A stretch of DNA of 6,228 nt from positions 1 to 6,228 of the forward strand of contig JAMOPK010000371.1 in assembly GCA_027064565.1 (NCBI GenBank), read 5' to 3'. A program made the position numbers and the translations under genes. Position 1 is the stretch's first letter. Each line of letters begins with the position of its first letter. This DNA comes from Caldifarciminota bacterium. GTDB lineage: Bacteria; Hydrothermota; Hydrothermia; B15-G9. This document shows, one piece after another, positions 5,264 to 6,228 of this stretch. The notes beneath the pieces are model-generated. The model was not told the origin of the DNA, made no database searches, and saw only the letters and a program-made list of their open reading frames with translations.

Positions 5264-6228
5264 ATGGAACAGTCATTTGCCAAAAAAGTTTTGATGGTGG
5301 TGTTTGTTTCCTTCCTTCTCCTCGGTTCCTGCGAATATCTGGCCCTCAACACAGACTCGCCGCAAAAGATCAGGGAGAAGTTTATCCCCGGAGTCACCGA
5401 TTTGCGATTTTCCAGAGACGGGAGCAAGATCATCACGTTCGTCTGCACCGAACTTGACACCTATCCCGCCCTAATCGGGCCGCTTCCCGTGACCGGCGAG
5501 GCCTGTGCCAGAAGCAGGATGAAGGTTCTGGATGCCAGAACCCTCGGTGTGGTCGATGAGACGCCGGAGATCGATGGCACCGTGAATTCGCTTGCAAGTT
5601 CCCCGGATGGCAGGTACTTCGTTGCCGCAGGCACAGGCAGGATGGATCTCGAGTGTAACTTTACCACATTTCCGCCATTTTTCTACTGCGAGCCGGTTTA
5701 CAGGGGCGGCAAATTGACGATTCTGGACGCAGGGACCGGCCAGACCGACACCATGTTGCTGTCCTCGTCGGTTCAGGCGGCCGCCTTCAGCAACGACGGC
5801 GAGTATCTTGTCACGGTGTTGAGGTCAGGCTTTGTGGAAGTGTGGGACTTCGATGCACGTCAGATCGTCCACCAGATCGATGTCGGTTACAGCTACAGCA
5901 AGGCGAAAGCACAGTTTACACCCGACGACAGATACCTGATTCTTGCTTTCTGGAAGCTTTACATCATCGATACGCAGACGTGGACGATGTCGGATACCCT
6001 GCCCGGGAAGGCGGACGACTTCGCAATTGATCCCGTGAACAACCGGTTGTTTGTTTCATCCGGTAACACCCTCAAAGCCTACGAATTGGGCACCTGGCGG
6101 GAGCTTTCGGAACTTCGCCATGAGTATAAGAGGTCTGTCGGCAGGATAACGGTTTCCAGCGACGGCCTCTTTCTCGCAAGGATCGAGTTCGGCGTCACCA
6201 TCGAGCGGATAGGGACATGGGACGGGCT
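5264..6228 (+). CDS. WD40-like beta-propeller lipoprotein (partial, 3' end missing)
   Basis: From the ATG at 5264, set by AGGAGG seven bases upstream, the frame is open for 321 codons to the right edge. Residues 1-22 are a lipoprotein signal peptide (KK, then a hydrophobic core) with lipobox LGS-C at C23, followed by Glu24, so the product should be lipid-anchored outside the inner membrane, probably at the outer membrane. The mature part has repeated propeller strands: LRFSRDGSKIITF (47-59), LASSPDGRYFVAA (110-122), AAFSNDGEYLVTV (173-185) with VEVWDFDARQ closing the blade (191-200), AQFTPDDRYLILA (216-228), FAIDPVNNRLFVS (253-265) and ITVSSDGLFLARI (295-307). This indicates six or more blades of the WD40/YVTN type. 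Cys61/81 and Cys131/142 lie in inserted loops and could form disulfides. The function is probably binding or scaffolding; no catalytic motif is visible. The gene is clearly GC-richer than the minus-strand cluster. Confidence 0.82.
   Translation, partial: MEQSFAKKVLMVVFVSFLLLGSCEYLALNTDSPQKIREKFIPGVTDLRFSRDGSKIITFVCTELDTYPALIGPLPVTGEACARSRMKVLDARTLGVVDETPEIDGTVNSLASSPDGRYFVAAGTGRMDLECNFTTFPPFFYCEPVYRGGKLTILDAGTGQTDTMLLSSSVQAAAFSNDGEYLVTVLRSGFVEVWDFDARQIVHQIDVGYSYSKAKAQFTPDDRYLILAFWKLYIIDTQTWTMSDTLPGKADDFAIDPVNNRLFVSSGNTLKAYELGTWRELSELRHEYKRSVGRITVSSDGLFLARIEFGVTIERIGTWDG

Noticed and set aside
5167..5667. Minus-strand open frames opposite the lipoprotein gene
   Set aside because: They are antisense shadows of a frame with a clear signal peptide, repeats and a ribosome binding site, and they match nothing recognisable.
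1..6228. CRISPR array, tRNA, rRNA or riboswitch
   Set aside because: I saw no regularly spaced repeats, no cloverleaf with CCA end or GTTCRA loop, and no recognisable aptamer core on either strand.

Overview
The window reads as chromosomal DNA from a Gram-negative (diderm) bacterium. The evidence is a predicted outer-membrane beta-barrel with a signal peptide, a lipobox-bearing lipoprotein, strong AGGAGG ribosome binding sites and near-consensus sigma70-type promoters. The coding style (A/T-rich, AGA/AGG arginines, very tight gene packing) would suit an anaerobe or thermophile, but the phylum cannot be fixed from these bases.

Layout. Almost everything from base 1 to 4899 is on the minus strand and reads as one transport-centred cluster. 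In transcription order it holds: an ArsR/SmtB-family repressor (4899-4633); a 10-TM permease of the bile-acid/arsenite (BASS/ACR3) fold (4628-3612); a truncated universal stress protein remnant (3570-3361) whose end overlaps the next start; a second and more canonical ACR3-like permease (3368-2364); a signal-peptide-bearing outer-membrane beta-barrel (2256-1285); a NifX/NafY-type domain protein with a C-terminal coiled coil (1236-757); and two half-size ArsP_1/DUF318 (YraQ-type) permeases (755-255, and 253 running off the left edge). Junctions are 1 to 48 bases or overlaps, except for a 107-base gap before the beta-barrel gene, so the first four and last four genes may be two transcription units or one.

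Control. Upstream of arsR is a perfect TTGACA-16 bp-TATAAT promoter. An 8-bp inverted repeat (ATATTGTG/CACAATAT) flanks its -10 box and is a good candidate ArsR operator. Bases 4959-5135 then hold a 24-codon micro-ORF with a perfect ribosome binding site, possibly the relic of a mobile element.

On the plus strand, divergent from the cluster, a visibly GC-richer gene (5264 to the right edge) encodes a beta-propeller lipoprotein with its own promoter. It looks unrelated to the transport cluster and may represent the host background next to an acquired cassette.

Working model (inference): the minus-strand genes form an inducible metalloid or oxyanion handling island. It combines two different ACR3/BASS-fold carriers and a split DUF318 permease in the inner membrane, a small NifX-like cytoplasmic protein and an outer-membrane barrel, all under an ArsR regulator that lacks the classical CxC sensor. 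The exact substrate is not shown by the sequence.
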